NCBI GenBank assembly: GCA_038751255.1
Contig: JBCDGN010000003.1
Coordinates: 40,041 to 104,040, forward strand
Length of the DNA: 64,000 bases
Reading direction: 5' to 3'
From: JANSYP01 sp038751255
Lineage (GTDB): Bacteria > Pseudomonadota > Alphaproteobacteria > Rhodobacterales > Rhodobacteraceae
Shown: positions 45,361-54,910 of the stretch, in pieces
Numbering within the stretch: position 1 is the stretch's first letter
Layout: each line of letters opens with the position of its first letter
Position numbers and translations under genes: made by a program
Notes under the pieces: model-generated
Database searches by the model: none
What the model saw: the letters and a program-made list of their open reading frames with translations, nothing else
Told to the model about the DNA's origin: nothing

Positions 45361-47793
45361 ATGCGACACTCCATTTTTATTCGTTGTGCAGCCCTGGTGT
45401 TTGCAAGTGCCGTATTGGTTGCGGTGGTATTGTCTTGGATGTCCTATCGCTCAAACGCCGAGGTTGCGATTGCCGGGCTTCAGAAAAAAGCAGAGCAAGT
45501 CTCCGGCTTGGTCGCCGGGTCTGCAGGCGGCGCAATTAAGTTCGGCAAGACCGATATATTGGACACATTGTTTGTCGATACGATTGGCAATTCCAACGGA
45601 GCAGCCGTGGGGGCATCCGCACTCAACCTTGAAGGCAGCACCGTTGCCTCCTCGGGTGAGGTAATGACAGGCGATACTGCGTCTCTCGCAAAATCAGCGA
45701 TCGAGACAGAAACCACGGTCGCGTCCAAAGATGGTTTGACCCTGGCCGCACCAGCCAGATTTGGCAAAAACAACGATATCGTCGGCGCAATCGTCATCAC
45801 TTGGTCGGCAGAGCAGGTCTATGACAGCTTAAAGGCCAACACGATTGAGGCGTTGGGCGTCGCATTCGGCTCGCTTCTCCTCGTGGTTCTAGGCGCCACA
45901 GTGTTCTTGCGTGCGAATATTGGAAAACCGCTTCTGCGATTGACCGGCTCTCTCGATGATCTGCGCGAGGGAAACTATGCCTGCGATATTCCCGCAACCC
46001 ATCGCAAAGATGAGTTGGGCAAGATCGCCAAGTCTTTAGAAAGCCTTCGAAATACACTTGCCCAAGCGGCCTTGATTCAGGAAGAAGCAGCCTTCAAAGG
46101 TGCTGGTTTTGACGGTGGATCGGCAGCACAGGGTCTGATCGATGCGGATCTTAAAATCAAATACCTAAACGACGCAATGTTGGGTCTTCTGAGAGAACAC
46201 GCAGATGCGTTTCGTAACAAGTTCGGCAGTTTTGATGCCGAGGCTCTCATCGGCAGGAAAATCTGCGATTTCCACAGCGATCCCAGCGAAATTCGCGCGG
46301 TGTTGAGCGATCCTGCACGCTTGCCACATGTTGCAGATCTGGAAGTCGGGGACGTGGTGTTCAGGGTGGCCGTTTCGAGCATTTTGGACAGTGACGGCAG
46401 TGTTCTTGGCTACGCACTTGAAGCGAAGGACGTCACTGAAGACCGCGCAACGAGCGCAATCTTTGATGCCATCGACGCAGGCCAAGCGATGGTCAAGTTC
46501 GATGCAAAGGGTAGAATCGCCGAAGCGAATGATACCTTCTTGAAGGCGATCGGCGCGTCCAGCGACACGATTAAAGGCCATGCCTTGAAGGATGTCTTCC
46601 GTATCGAAAGCGGCACTTTTGATCAAAACGCAATTTGGGACCGGCTCGTTGCCAATGAGACAATATTTGACAGCTTTACCGTAGCCGGCAACAGCAGCGA
46701 AGAACGCGCCTTCGACGGAAGTTTCTCTCCGGTGATGGATACAAATGGCCAGATCCGTCGCGCGGTTTTCCTAGGAAAAGATGTAACAGAGGCCAAGCGT
46801 ATCGTTCAAATCCAGGAAAGTGAGCGTCAAAAGCTCGAGGGTGAGCAAGAACACGTCGTGTTGTCCCTGCAAAGCGCCCTCAAAGCGCTTGCGGATGGCG
46901 ATTTGACCACGCGCATCAACGAAAGCTTCGCACAGCGCTACGAACATCTACGGTCCGACTTTAACGCCGCTGTTGGCACTTTATCCCAGGCGCTCAACAA
47001 CATCGTGTCAAATGCCGGTGGCATCAAAGACGAAGCAAATGTGCTCAGCCGGGCCGCATCGGAGCTTTCCAAGCGGACCGAAAACCAAGCAGCCACTTTG
47101 GAGGAGACGGCCGCGGCACTGGGAGAACTGACCGCCTCTGTCGCCTCCACTGCGACCGGTGCTGCCAAAGCAAACGGCGTCGTCACGCAATCCTGCGATG
47201 AGGCAGAGACCGGTCAAAGCGTTGCACGTGACGCGGTCGCAGCCATGGACAAGATCCAAGGTTCGTCTGCTGAGATTTCAAAGATCGTCGGCGTGATCGA
47301 CGAAATCGCGTTCCAAACCAATTTGCTTGCACTGAACGCGGGAGTTGAGGCAGCCAGAGCCGGTGATGCCGGACGCGGATTTGCGGTTGTGGCCTCAGAG
47401 GTTCGCGAACTCGCTCAACGGTCTTCAAATGCCGCCCAAGAGATCGGAACACTCATCTCTGGAAGTCAGCAAGAGGTCGGTCGTGGCGTCGAACAAGTTA
47501 ATCAGACCGGTAACGCGCTGGAATTGATCTACTCTTCGGTGGGAACGGTGGCCGAGATCGTAGGCGATATGGCGACGACCTCCAACGAACAGGCGTCCAC
47601 GCTTTCTGAGGTCAACAACGCCGTAAGCGAGCTCGATCGGGTCACGCAGCAAAACTCTGCAATGTCAGAAGAGACAACCGCGCTCACACAGACACTTGCA
47701 AATGCCGCAAATGCGATGGTCACCGCGCTGGAAAAATTCAAAACCAGTAACGAACCGCCACGCCCGGTCACGCAAGAAGCGACGGCTGCCTAA
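45361..47793 (+). CDS. Methyl-accepting chemotaxis protein
   Basis: An 810-residue receptor. Helices near residues 7-28 and 160-185 flank a periplasmic domain; a HAMP follows (LRLTGSLDDLREGNYACDIP), then two PAS-like regions (about 255-370 and 375-480), and the signalling domain with the hairpin tip IDEIAFQTNLLALNAGVEAARAG (in two parts). The tail has no NWETF-type CheR pentapeptide. AAGGAGAAG precedes the ATG at 45361. The secreted Cache-like protein upstream may bring ligand to it. Confidence 0.92.
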   Translation: MRHSIFIRCAALVFASAVLVAVVLSWMSYRSNAEVAIAGLQKKAEQVSGLVAGSAGGAIKFGKTDILDTLFVDTIGNSNGAAVGASALNLEGSTVASSGEVMTGDTASLAKSAIETETTVASKDGLTLAAPARFGKNNDIVGAIVITWSAEQVYDSLKANTIEALGVAFGSLLLVVLGATVFLRANIGKPLLRLTGSLDDLREGNYACDIPATHRKDELGKIAKSLESLRNTLAQAALIQEEAAFKGAGFDGGSAAQGLIDADLKIKYLNDAMLGLLREHADAFRNKFGSFDAEALIGRKICDFHSDPSEIRAVLSDPARLPHVADLEVGDVVFRVAVSSILDSDGSVLGYALEAKDVTEDRATSAIFDAIDAGQAMVKFDAKGRIAEANDTFLKAIGASSDTIKGHALKDVFRIESGTFDQNAIWDRLVANETIFDSFTVAGNSSEERAFDGSFSPVMDTNGQIRRAVFLGKDVTEAKRIVQIQESERQKLEGEQEHVVLSLQSALKALADGDLTTRINESFAQRYEHLRSDFNAAVGTLSQALNNIVSNAGGIKDEANVLSRAASELSKRTENQAATLEETAAALGELTASVASTATGAAKANGVVTQSCDEAETGQSVARDAVAAMDKIQGSSAEISKIVGVIDEIAFQTNLLALNAGVEAARAGDAGRGFAVVASEVRELAQRSSNAAQEIGTLISGSQQEVGRGVEQVNQTGNALELIYSSVGTVAEIVGDMATTSNEQASTLSEVNNAVSELDRVTQQNSAMSEETTALTQTLANAANAMVTALEKFKTSNEPPRPVTQEATAA

Positions 47794-47924
47794 GGGGCCA
47801 ACCGGTGCGCAGACTGCGTCAACGTTCTGCCCACCGCGTGTCGAAGCTCTGAAGAGACGAGAGTTAGAAAGGTCCAGAATGGACTGGTCTCACCCGCGCT
47901 TCCATCGCGACCGCCACTGCGTGA

Positions 47925-49310
47925 CTAACCTTGCCAGAGTGCTGTGTCGGGATGGAATTGTGACCAGGCAAACCAGAACGCTTGATGGCTGCCAAGATCG
48001 GCACCGTTGACGTCAACCGCTTTGATCCCCCCAGCGTCCAGTTCCAGTCTCACATTCTCAAAAGCAATCTCACGACCGGCATTCAGTGCAAGAAAAACTT
48101 GGCCGCGTGGGAATGCCACAGGGGTGCCAGAGGCTGTGACAACCCCAATGATATCCTCATGCACCGGAAGCCGCGGATCCACATCGCCCACCGGAAAAAT
48201 CGGACCATTGGCGTCACGTCCATTGCGGAAATCGAAGTCCCGTCCGAGTGCAAGCGGCTCTATCAGCACCGTCGTCTCAGGATGGGCGCGCTTCCAGCTG
48301 CCCCAATCGGTGGTGATCACGGTGGCTTGATCCAGAACCACCCCTTTCTCGGCCAAAGGACCCGTCACTGCATTGCCAAGAAATGTGTCAAAAACGGACA
48401 TACTCACCACATCATACATCACCTTGTTCGAGCGGATCAGCAGACCAGAGGTGCGCAAGACCGGTCGCTCGATTCCACCGGGCAGTTGATCGGTGAAATA
48501 AGCCTGCGCCGCGCCACAAAGGGTGCAATAGGGAATTCCGAGATCCCTGCCGCCGAGCGTATCATTCACCATCTCGCGCACTTCCATGATGCGGCGCGGA
48601 TAGGCGCGATACTCCCCATTGACCTCAACACCAAAAACGATGTCCTCATCCTTCAGCCAAGTGGCTTCTTCTGCGCTACTGACCGGCGGGTTATCTGCTG
48701 CGGGGATACAGTTGCAGCGCTCATCGGTCTGCCCGAAGGGCCTGTTGTCGATCAACACACCACCCCAGGAGACATGCCGCCAATCGATGTCGCCCTCGAC
48801 AAAGATCTCTTCCCAACCAGGCACGGCACTTGTGAAAATCGCGCGTTTGACAGGCAAGTAATCGGGCGGAGCTGGAATATCCCAAGCGATCAGGTGGTCG
48901 GTAACAACGCCCCAATGATTGACGTTCGGCAACTCCTTACCAAACAGAGACGCAGCCGCCTGCGTAAGCGGTTGCGTAACCTGTGAGCCCCCGACAAAGC
49001 GCAACAGATCGCTGATGATCCAGGCCAGACGCGGATCGCTTGACGCTGCAATCTCACGCAGTGCCTGGTTTTGATCCTGACCCCAGCTGCCTTGCACGAT
49101 ACTGTCGACGAACGCCGTCTGGACCGCAGCCCTTAGGTCTTCCGACAACGGGCCATTCGGCACATCGGGCGGCGCTCCGAACTGATCTAGGACGTGGCTC
49201 GGCGGCGCATTTCCACTTTCTGCACGCGGGGCCTCGGCCCAGCCGAGCATGGTAAAAGCGAGGACGCCGGCCAGGAGGGGACGAGAAAGATGGCTTGGGA
49301 CAACTGCCAT
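47925..49310 (-). CDS. DUF3179 domain secreted protein
   Basis: A 461-residue protein with a signal peptide ending PRA-E. The C-terminal 300 residues are DUF3179, with IPYCTLCGAAQAYF (Cys-x2-Cys) and GLLIRSNKVMYD as typical segments. The reaction is unknown; the two Cys suggest metal or redox binding. The start at 49310 gives a correct signal peptide; the longer frame to 49382 does not. A 334-codon frame on the other strand is its shadow. Confidence 0.85.
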   Translation of the reverse strand: MAVVPSHLSRPLLAGVLAFTMLGWAEAPRAESGNAPPSHVLDQFGAPPDVPNGPLSEDLRAAVQTAFVDSIVQGSWGQDQNQALREIAASSDPRLAWIISDLLRFVGGSQVTQPLTQAAASLFGKELPNVNHWGVVTDHLIAWDIPAPPDYLPVKRAIFTSAVPGWEEIFVEGDIDWRHVSWGGVLIDNRPFGQTDERCNCIPAADNPPVSSAEEATWLKDEDIVFGVEVNGEYRAYPRRIMEVREMVNDTLGGRDLGIPYCTLCGAAQAYFTDQLPGGIERPVLRTSGLLIRSNKVMYDVVSMSVFDTFLGNAVTGPLAEKGVVLDQATVITTDWGSWKRAHPETTVLIEPLALGRDFDFRNGRDANGPIFPVGDVDPRLPVHEDIIGVVTASGTPVAFPRGQVFLALNAGREIAFENVRLELDAGGIKAVDVNGADLGSHQAFWFAWSQFHPDTALWQG

Positions 49311-49658
49311 GAAATGGCCTTTCAAAATTGGGCTTGTGCTTCCCACCCAAGCGGCCCGTCCGTTCACAGAGGATTGGACCAAACGCTCCCGAGAAGCCTC
49401 TGCCCCGCATCTTCATCCCAAAGACGCGCCTTGGGCCAATCACGTTTGCTCAGCCTTGGGTGATCCTGCGTTAAGCCCGACAATCCGTTTTGGTGCCGGT
49501 CAAGCCCTAGCGTTGCACGCAAATGGGCCTAGAGACCCGCGTTGCTGTTCAGTGAGAAAGGGTTGGCTCGCTCGCCATGATGACCAAGAGATCGGCTTGT
49601 GGTAGCGATCCAAAGTCGTCTTCAAAACACTCAGCGAAGACCGCAAAACCCACGCCGG
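49311..49658. other. Gene-free stretch downstream of secF
   Basis: About 350 bases between the DUF3179 gene and secF, both on the reverse strand. In related genomes a small Mth938-type gene often follows secF, but I find no intact one; short reverse-strand fragments near 49430-49490 are too weak to call. The part next to 49311 should hold the DUF3179 promoter. Confidence 0.4.
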
Positions 49659-50630
49659 TCACACATCCGCATTGCCAAATTGCGTGCCTGCATTGGGATC
49701 AGGTTTCGACCAATCGCGTTTCACACCAAGGAACAGAAGGATTGCAGAGGCCACAAAGACCGACGAATACGTCCCGATCACCACGCCCCAGATCATCGCG
49801 AAAACAAAGCCGCGGATCACATCACCGCCCAGCACAAAAAGTGAAATGAGCGCCAACAGAGTTGTGACCGAGGTCATCACTGTCCGGCTCAGTGTCTCAT
49901 TGATGGATAGGTTCAAAACCTCCACCAATGGGGTTTTCTTGAACTTTCGCAGGTTCTCGCGGACGCGGTCGAACACGACCACGGTGTCGTTCAGCGAGTA
50001 TCCCACAATGGTCAAAAGCGCTGCGATAATCGCCAGGTCAAATTTGATCTGGAGCAGACTAAAAATCCCAATCGTCAGCACGATATCATGGATAAGCGCC
50101 GCCACAGCGCCAAGGCTGAATTGCCACTCAAACCGCAGCCAAATATAGATCAACACCGCCCCAATGGCGAGCGCCACAGACAGGATCGCGGCACGCACCA
50201 GTTCGCCTGAAACCTTTGGCCCCACACTTTCAACACTTGGAAATGTAATCCCAGGATCAATGGATTGCAGGGCGTCCTCAACCGCCAGAACGGTTTCAAC
50301 CGCAACGCTCGCATCGCCATCGCCTTGGGTTTCAATCCGGATCTGCGCCACATGTTCATCAGGACCGAAGCTTGGATCAAAGACCTGCGTGATCGACACA
50401 TCCCCCAGCCCCAAAGGCGCAATGGCGTCGCGATAGGCCCCCACATCCACCGGAACACTGCTTTCGGTTCGGATCGTGGTCCCGCCCCGGAAATCGATGC
50501 CAAAATTAAGCCCAACAATGAAAAACAGCAGAATCGACAGGAGCATAGCGATGAGCGACGCACCAAAGGTCATTTTCCAGTAGCGGAAGAAGTCGATCTT
50601 GGTTTCAGCGGGCACAAGTCTCAGACGCAT
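49659..50630 (-). CDS. secF: Protein translocase subunit SecF
   Basis: A 323-residue membrane subunit with six helices. FGIDFRGGTTIRT is the SecF first-helix motif, and GYSLNDTVVVFDRVRENLR the conserved cytoplasmic loop. GAGG lies eight to nine bases before the ATG at 50630, inside the end of secD. It uses the proton gradient to aid Sec-dependent export after SecA. The frame to 50669 overlaps secD and is not needed. Confidence 0.95.
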   Translation of the reverse strand: MRLRLVPAETKIDFFRYWKMTFGASLIAMLLSILLFFIVGLNFGIDFRGGTTIRTESSVPVDVGAYRDAIAPLGLGDVSITQVFDPSFGPDEHVAQIRIETQGDGDASVAVETVLAVEDALQSIDPGITFPSVESVGPKVSGELVRAAILSVALAIGAVLIYIWLRFEWQFSLGAVAALIHDIVLTIGIFSLLQIKFDLAIIAALLTIVGYSLNDTVVVFDRVRENLRKFKKTPLVEVLNLSINETLSRTVMTSVTTLLALISLFVLGGDVIRGFVFAMIWGVVIGTYSSVFVASAILLFLGVKRDWSKPDPNAGTQFGNADV

Positions 50631-50634
50631 GGGA

Positions 50635-52302
50635 TCAAACCTCGATCGTTTTGGGACGGCGGCGTTCAAACCACATCACGATCATCAACCGGGTGACATA
50701 GATCGCGGTAAAAACCGAGGTGAGAATGCCAAGGCCCAGCGTGATAGAGAACCCTCGGACCGGGCCAGAACCCATTAGGAACAGGATCGTGGCGGTGATG
50801 AAGGTCGTGACATTGGCATCCAAGATCGCCGAAAGGGCTTTCTCATACCCCAGCTCAATTGCCCGTGCCGGTCCTTTGGCCGATTTGAGCTCTTCTTTGA
50901 TCCGCTCAAAGACCAAGACATTGGCGTCAACCGCCATCCCGATGGTCAACACGATCCCCGCGATGCCCGGCAGTGTCAGGGTCGCCCCGATCAGCGATAA
51001 GAGGCCAAAGATCAGCCCAACGTTCAGAATAAGCGCCACATTGGCCATCAACCCGAACAAGCCGTAACTGAGCCCCATGAACACTAAGACCGCGATGAAA
51101 GCCACGATCGAGGCGATCTTGCCCGCCTCTATACTGTCGGCGCCCAGTTCCGGTCCGATGGTGCGTTCTTCCAAAAACACCATTTCGGCAGGCAGCGCGC
51201 CTGCGCGCAAAAGCACCGCCAATTCGGTGCTTTCCTCAACCGTGAACTGCCCCGTGATGATACCAGACCCACCAGGAATATGGCTTTGGATCACCGGCGC
51301 GCTGATCACCTCTTCATCGAGGACGATCGCAAAGGGGCTGCCAATATTTTCTGCTGTGTAGTCACCAAACTTTCGAGCGCCTGACGGATTGAAGCGGAAA
51401 TTAACGGCAGGCCGACCGTTTTGGTCAAAGGCGGGCTGGGCGTCCACCAGTTCCTCACCCGTGACAACCGAGCCGCGTTCGAGCCGGTAGAATTGCCCCG
51501 GCTCGTCCAAAGAGGGCAAGATCACCTCGCGCGGGCCGACCGACGCATCTGCGCTTGGCGCAGGGCCGATGACGGGATGGAAGGTGAGTTTCGCAGTGGT
51601 GCCAATCAGGCTTTTGAGCTCTTCGGCGGAACCGATGCCTGGCACCTGGATTAAGATCCGCCGTTCACCTTGCCGTTGGATTGTCGGTTCGCGAGTGCCG
51701 ACTTCATCCACCCGTCGTCGTATGATCTCCACCGATTGGCGCATGGTCCGATCGTCGGTGGCTTGGCGCTCGGCATCTGACAAGCTCACCACCACATCGG
51801 CCCCATCGGCGCTGACATCGATATCGGAGGCCCCGACCCCCGTGAGCGACACAATCGGCCGCGCCAGATCGCGCACAACAGATACAGCGCGCGAGATTTG
51901 GTCGGGATTGCTTATGCGGATCCGAAGCTCGTCCACCGGTCCGTCCTGGCGCCGGATTGTGCCGATCTGAGAGCGCTCGGCTCGCAGCGCGTTGCGCACT
52001 TCCGGCCAGAAGTTTTCCATCCGGTCGGCATAAACGTCCTCGACCGACACCTCGGCCAAAAGATGGGCCCCACCCCTAAGATCGAGCCCTAGATTGACCA
52101 GACTTGAGGGCAGCCAGTTCGGCCAAACCGCAATATCGGCCTCTTGCTCCGGTGTGGCAGTGCCGCCTTGCGCGGCAATCGCCTGAGCTGCATCGTTATG
52201 GGTCTCTACCCGCCCATAGAAAAGATTGGGCATCGCATAGAGCAGTCCAACCAGGATAACGCCCCAGATCAGACCTCGCTTCCAGGCTGGAAACTGCAAC
52301 AT
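50635..52302 (-). CDS. secD: Protein translocase subunit SecD
   Basis: A 555-residue subunit with six helices and a large periplasmic P1 domain. NLGLDLRGGAHLLAEV is the D1 motif, and GIVLTIGMAVDANVLVFERIKEEL the D5-D6 helix region with the proton-pathway Asp. The size is slightly below E. coli SecD, as usual in alphaproteobacteria. Transcribed between yajC and secF. Confidence 0.96.
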   Translation of the reverse strand: MLQFPAWKRGLIWGVILVGLLYAMPNLFYGRVETHNDAAQAIAAQGGTATPEQEADIAVWPNWLPSSLVNLGLDLRGGAHLLAEVSVEDVYADRMENFWPEVRNALRAERSQIGTIRRQDGPVDELRIRISNPDQISRAVSVVRDLARPIVSLTGVGASDIDVSADGADVVVSLSDAERQATDDRTMRQSVEIIRRRVDEVGTREPTIQRQGERRILIQVPGIGSAEELKSLIGTTAKLTFHPVIGPAPSADASVGPREVILPSLDEPGQFYRLERGSVVTGEELVDAQPAFDQNGRPAVNFRFNPSGARKFGDYTAENIGSPFAIVLDEEVISAPVIQSHIPGGSGIITGQFTVEESTELAVLLRAGALPAEMVFLEERTIGPELGADSIEAGKIASIVAFIAVLVFMGLSYGLFGLMANVALILNVGLIFGLLSLIGATLTLPGIAGIVLTIGMAVDANVLVFERIKEELKSAKGPARAIELGYEKALSAILDANVTTFITATILFLMGSGPVRGFSITLGLGILTSVFTAIYVTRLMIVMWFERRRPKTIEV

Positions 52303-52340
52303 CGGTAGAGACCTCGCGCGAAGAGGAAAGGCAGAGAGGC

Positions 52341-52661
52341 TTAGCTGTCAGCCGGCTCGGTCTTGCTGAGCACCTGGCTGATGGTTTGGCGCATGGCCCG
52401 CACCTTGACCCCATCCGCGATCTCGAGCTCCAGCTCGCGATCATCAACCACCTTGGTTACCTTCGCTTTCAGGCCGCCAGCTGTCACCACTTGATCACCG
52501 CGGCGCAATGCCTCCACCATTTTCTGATGATCTTTCACCTTTTTCTGCTGCGGGCGGATCAGCAGAAAATACATGATCACGAAGATCAGGATGAGCGGAA
52601 TGAAGCTGGTGAAGGCGCTGGCGGCGTCTCCCCCTTGGGCGTAGGCTGGCGTCGCGAACAT
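52341..52661 (-). CDS. yajC: Preprotein translocase accessory subunit YajC
   Basis: A 106-residue protein: one helix (FIPLILIFVIMYFLLI) followed by RPQQKKVKDHQKM and LRRGDQVVTAGGL, the YajC hallmarks. Start 52661 has GAGGACATCC before it; the frame to 52685 lacks such a site. First gene of the yajC-secD-secF set. Confidence 0.94.
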   Translation of the reverse strand: MFATPAYAQGGDAASAFTSFIPLILIFVIMYFLLIRPQQKKVKDHQKMVEALRRGDQVVTAGGLKAKVTKVVDDRELELEIADGVKVRAMRQTISQVLSKTEPADS

Positions 52662-52869
52662 GGATGTCCTCTTGTTCTCGGGCACCCCCGTTGGTCACCC
52701 GGCATCAGTTGGCGGCAACCTATGGACGCTCACCGACGAACGCAAGAGACCGCTTTTGGTATATTTGACGGAGTGATGGCGCTCTATTCACAACCAAGGT
52801 CCTGAGATCAAATTAATAAGATACTTGGTGCAAATGCGCCGAAATGTTGACCTTAGGGGGGATGGACAG

Positions 52870-53340
52870 ATGCGACATATAGATAAAATCATTTGGCACT
52901 GCGCGGCGACCAAAGAGGGTCAGGACGTAAAGACCGGAACAATCCGTCAATGGCACTTCGACCGGGGATGGTCTGACATCGGATATCACTTTGTAATTGA
53001 GCTTGATGGGTCGCGCCATGCCGGGCGTCCACTCAGCAGGATTGGTGCGCATGTGAAGGGCTTGAATAAACCAAGCATTGGGATTTGCTACGTCGGTGGC
53101 GTGGACAAAAATGGCAATCCCAAAGACACAAGAACGGCTGCGCAGAAGAAAGAGCTTTACGCGCTCACCGAAGAACTTCTTGCCCGGTTTCCAGGCACCA
53201 CCGTGCATGGGCACAACCAGTTCGCCGCGAAAGCTTGCCCGTCTTTTGATGCTCAAGCCGATTGGAAAGCTTATGTGCTGAGTAAGCCAATTATGGCGTC
53301 AGCCAGCGATGGCGACGACGAGGAACTTGAAGCTGCCTAA
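52870..53340 (+). CDS. N-acetylmuramoyl-L-alanine amidase, T7-lysozyme-like
   Basis: A 156-residue amidase_2 (PGRP-fold) protein. Zinc ligands are His in IIWHCAAT and His plus Cys in VHGHNQFAAKACPSF; the catalytic Tyr lies in DIGYHFVIELDG. It has no signal peptide, as in phage endolysins and gene-transfer-agent lysins. A short acidic tail (DGDDEELEAA) ends it. GGGGGGATGG precedes the ATG at 52870. No phage genes are around, so it is either a relic or a host cell-wall enzyme. Confidence 0.87.
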   Translation: MRHIDKIIWHCAATKEGQDVKTGTIRQWHFDRGWSDIGYHFVIELDGSRHAGRPLSRIGAHVKGLNKPSIGICYVGGVDKNGNPKDTRTAAQKKELYALTEELLARFPGTTVHGHNQFAAKACPSFDAQADWKAYVLSKPIMASASDGDDEELEAA

Positions 53341-53359
53341 ATAGCAACGCGTTCAAAAG

Positions 53360-53385
53360 CCCGAACATCCACGTGCTTGTTCGGG
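53360..53385 (+). terminator. Rho-independent-type terminator after the amidase gene
   Basis: CCCGAACA (53360-53367) and TGTTCGGG (53378-53385) pair perfectly across a ten-base loop, preceded by AAAAG and followed by TTT. Fits the end of the amidase transcript. Confidence 0.7.
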
Positions 53386-53410
53386 TTTGCCAAGCTTAAA
53401 CACACAACGT

Positions 53411-53463
53411 AACCAGTCTCAAAAGCAGCGCCAACCATGGCTGCTTTGCAAATGAGGCTGGTT
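53411..53463 (+). promoter_or_regulatory. Layered hairpin covering the serS ribosome binding site
   Basis: An inner stem AAAGCAGC/GCTGCTTT (53422-53429 with 53440-53447) sits inside CTC/GAG and AACCAG/CTGGTT pairs (53411-53416 with 53458-53463). The serS GAGG (53454-53457) lies in the 3' part, so folding could hide it. It may be a leader structure controlling serS or a terminator for upstream transcription. Confidence 0.45.
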
Positions 53464-53467
53464 TCTT

Positions 53468-54760
53468 ATGCATGACATTCGGATGATCCGGGAAACGCCC
53501 GATGCCTTTGACGCCGCGATGGCCCGGCGTGGGCTCGAAGCGCAAAGCGCAGCCATATTGACGCTCGACAGCAAGCGGCGCGCGAAGATCGCCGCAGCGG
53601 AGACCGCTCAGGCCGATCGCAATGCCGCGTCAAAGCAAGTGGGCGCGGCAAAAGCTGCGGGCGATGAGGCCGAATTTGAACGGCTACGCGCGCTTGTTTT
53701 TGCCAAAAAGGATGAGATTGCCGCGCTTGAGGCCGAGGCCAAGACGCTCGATGAGGACCTCAAGGATGTTCTGATGTCGCTGCCAAATATTCTGGCGGAT
53801 GATGTTCCGGACGGGGCGGATGAAGGCGACAATGTGGAGCTTCGCAGTTGGGGGACACCGCGAGAGTTTGATTTCACGCCCAAGGAACACTTTGAAATCA
53901 GCGGGGTCGAGCCAGGCATGGATTTCGAAGTGGCCGCCAAGCTTTCTGGCGCGCGCTTTGTTTTGATGTCTGGCGGGATCGCGCGGATCCATCGTGCCTT
54001 GGCTCAATTCATGATGGACACCCATATTGATCAAAACGACCTGAGAGAGACCTGGACCCCGGTGCTTGTACGGGAAGAGATGCTTTACGGCACCGGCCAA
54101 CTTCCGAAGTTCGGAGAGGACAGCTATCAGACCAAAGACGGCTGGTGGTTGGTTCCGACCGCAGAGGTTACTTTAACTAACATCGTCAACAACTTGATTG
54201 TAAAAGAAAGTTACTTGCCGCGCCGCTACGTGGCTCATACCCAGTGTTTCCGATCTGAGGCTGGCAGCGCGGGACGCGATACAGCGGGCATGTTGCGGCA
54301 GCACCAGTTCGAAAAGGTCGAGATGGTCTCTATCACGACACCAGAGTCTTCAGCCGCCGAACATGAACGCATGACCCGCTGCGCAGAAGGTATTCTAGAG
54401 GCATTGGAGCTTCCCTATCGCACCGTCGTCCTTTGCACGGGCGATACAGGCTTCGGCGCCACGCGGACCCATGACATTGAGGTTTGGTTGCCTGGCCAGG
54501 GAAAGTATCGAGAGATTAGTTCGGTTTCGGTCTGCGGAGCGTTCCAAGCGCGCCGGATGAATGCCCGCTACCGCCCTGGTGGTGATGGCAAGCCCGATTT
54601 CGTCCACACGCTGAACGGCTCTGGCCTCGCTGTCGGTCGGGCGCTCATCGCTGTCTTGGAAAATGGTCAGACCGAGGATGGTTCTGTGATCCTACCCCCT
54701 GTTCTCCATCGGTATCTAGGTGGTAAATCAACGCTTTCCTCAGAAGGCACGCTGGTTTGA
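53468..54760 (+). CDS. serS: Seryl-tRNA synthetase
   Basis: A 430-residue class II synthetase. The N-terminal coiled coil (about residues 25-105) is present; motif 2 is FRSEAGSAGRDT followed by GMLRQHQFEKVE, and motif 3 is LNGSGLAVGRALIAVLEN. Length is standard. It charges tRNA-Ser and tRNA-Sec. The ATG at 53468 gives the normal MHDIRMIRETPDAF start. Confidence 0.97.
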   Translation: MHDIRMIRETPDAFDAAMARRGLEAQSAAILTLDSKRRAKIAAAETAQADRNAASKQVGAAKAAGDEAEFERLRALVFAKKDEIAALEAEAKTLDEDLKDVLMSLPNILADDVPDGADEGDNVELRSWGTPREFDFTPKEHFEISGVEPGMDFEVAAKLSGARFVLMSGGIARIHRALAQFMMDTHIDQNDLRETWTPVLVREEMLYGTGQLPKFGEDSYQTKDGWWLVPTAEVTLTNIVNNLIVKESYLPRRYVAHTQCFRSEAGSAGRDTAGMLRQHQFEKVEMVSITTPESSAAEHERMTRCAEGILEALELPYRTVVLCTGDTGFGATRTHDIEVWLPGQGKYREISSVSVCGAFQARRMNARYRPGGDGKPDFVHTLNGSGLAVGRALIAVLENGQTEDGSVILPPVLHRYLGGKSTLSSEGTLV

Positions 54761-54910
54761 GGCGAGCCTCGCGCGGACGCATCAGCTGCCGAAGCCAGAT
54801 GGACAACAAAAACCACCATCGCGATGCTCCGCCAATCGCCTCACATCACCTCATTGTGCACTTCGCCTGCTCGCGACGCTCTGATAAGTTGCTCCGCGAA
54901 AGGAATTACC

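Noticed and set aside
47982..48986. A 334-codon forward open frame
   Set aside because: It is the antisense shadow of the DUF3179 gene, which has clear motifs and a signal peptide.
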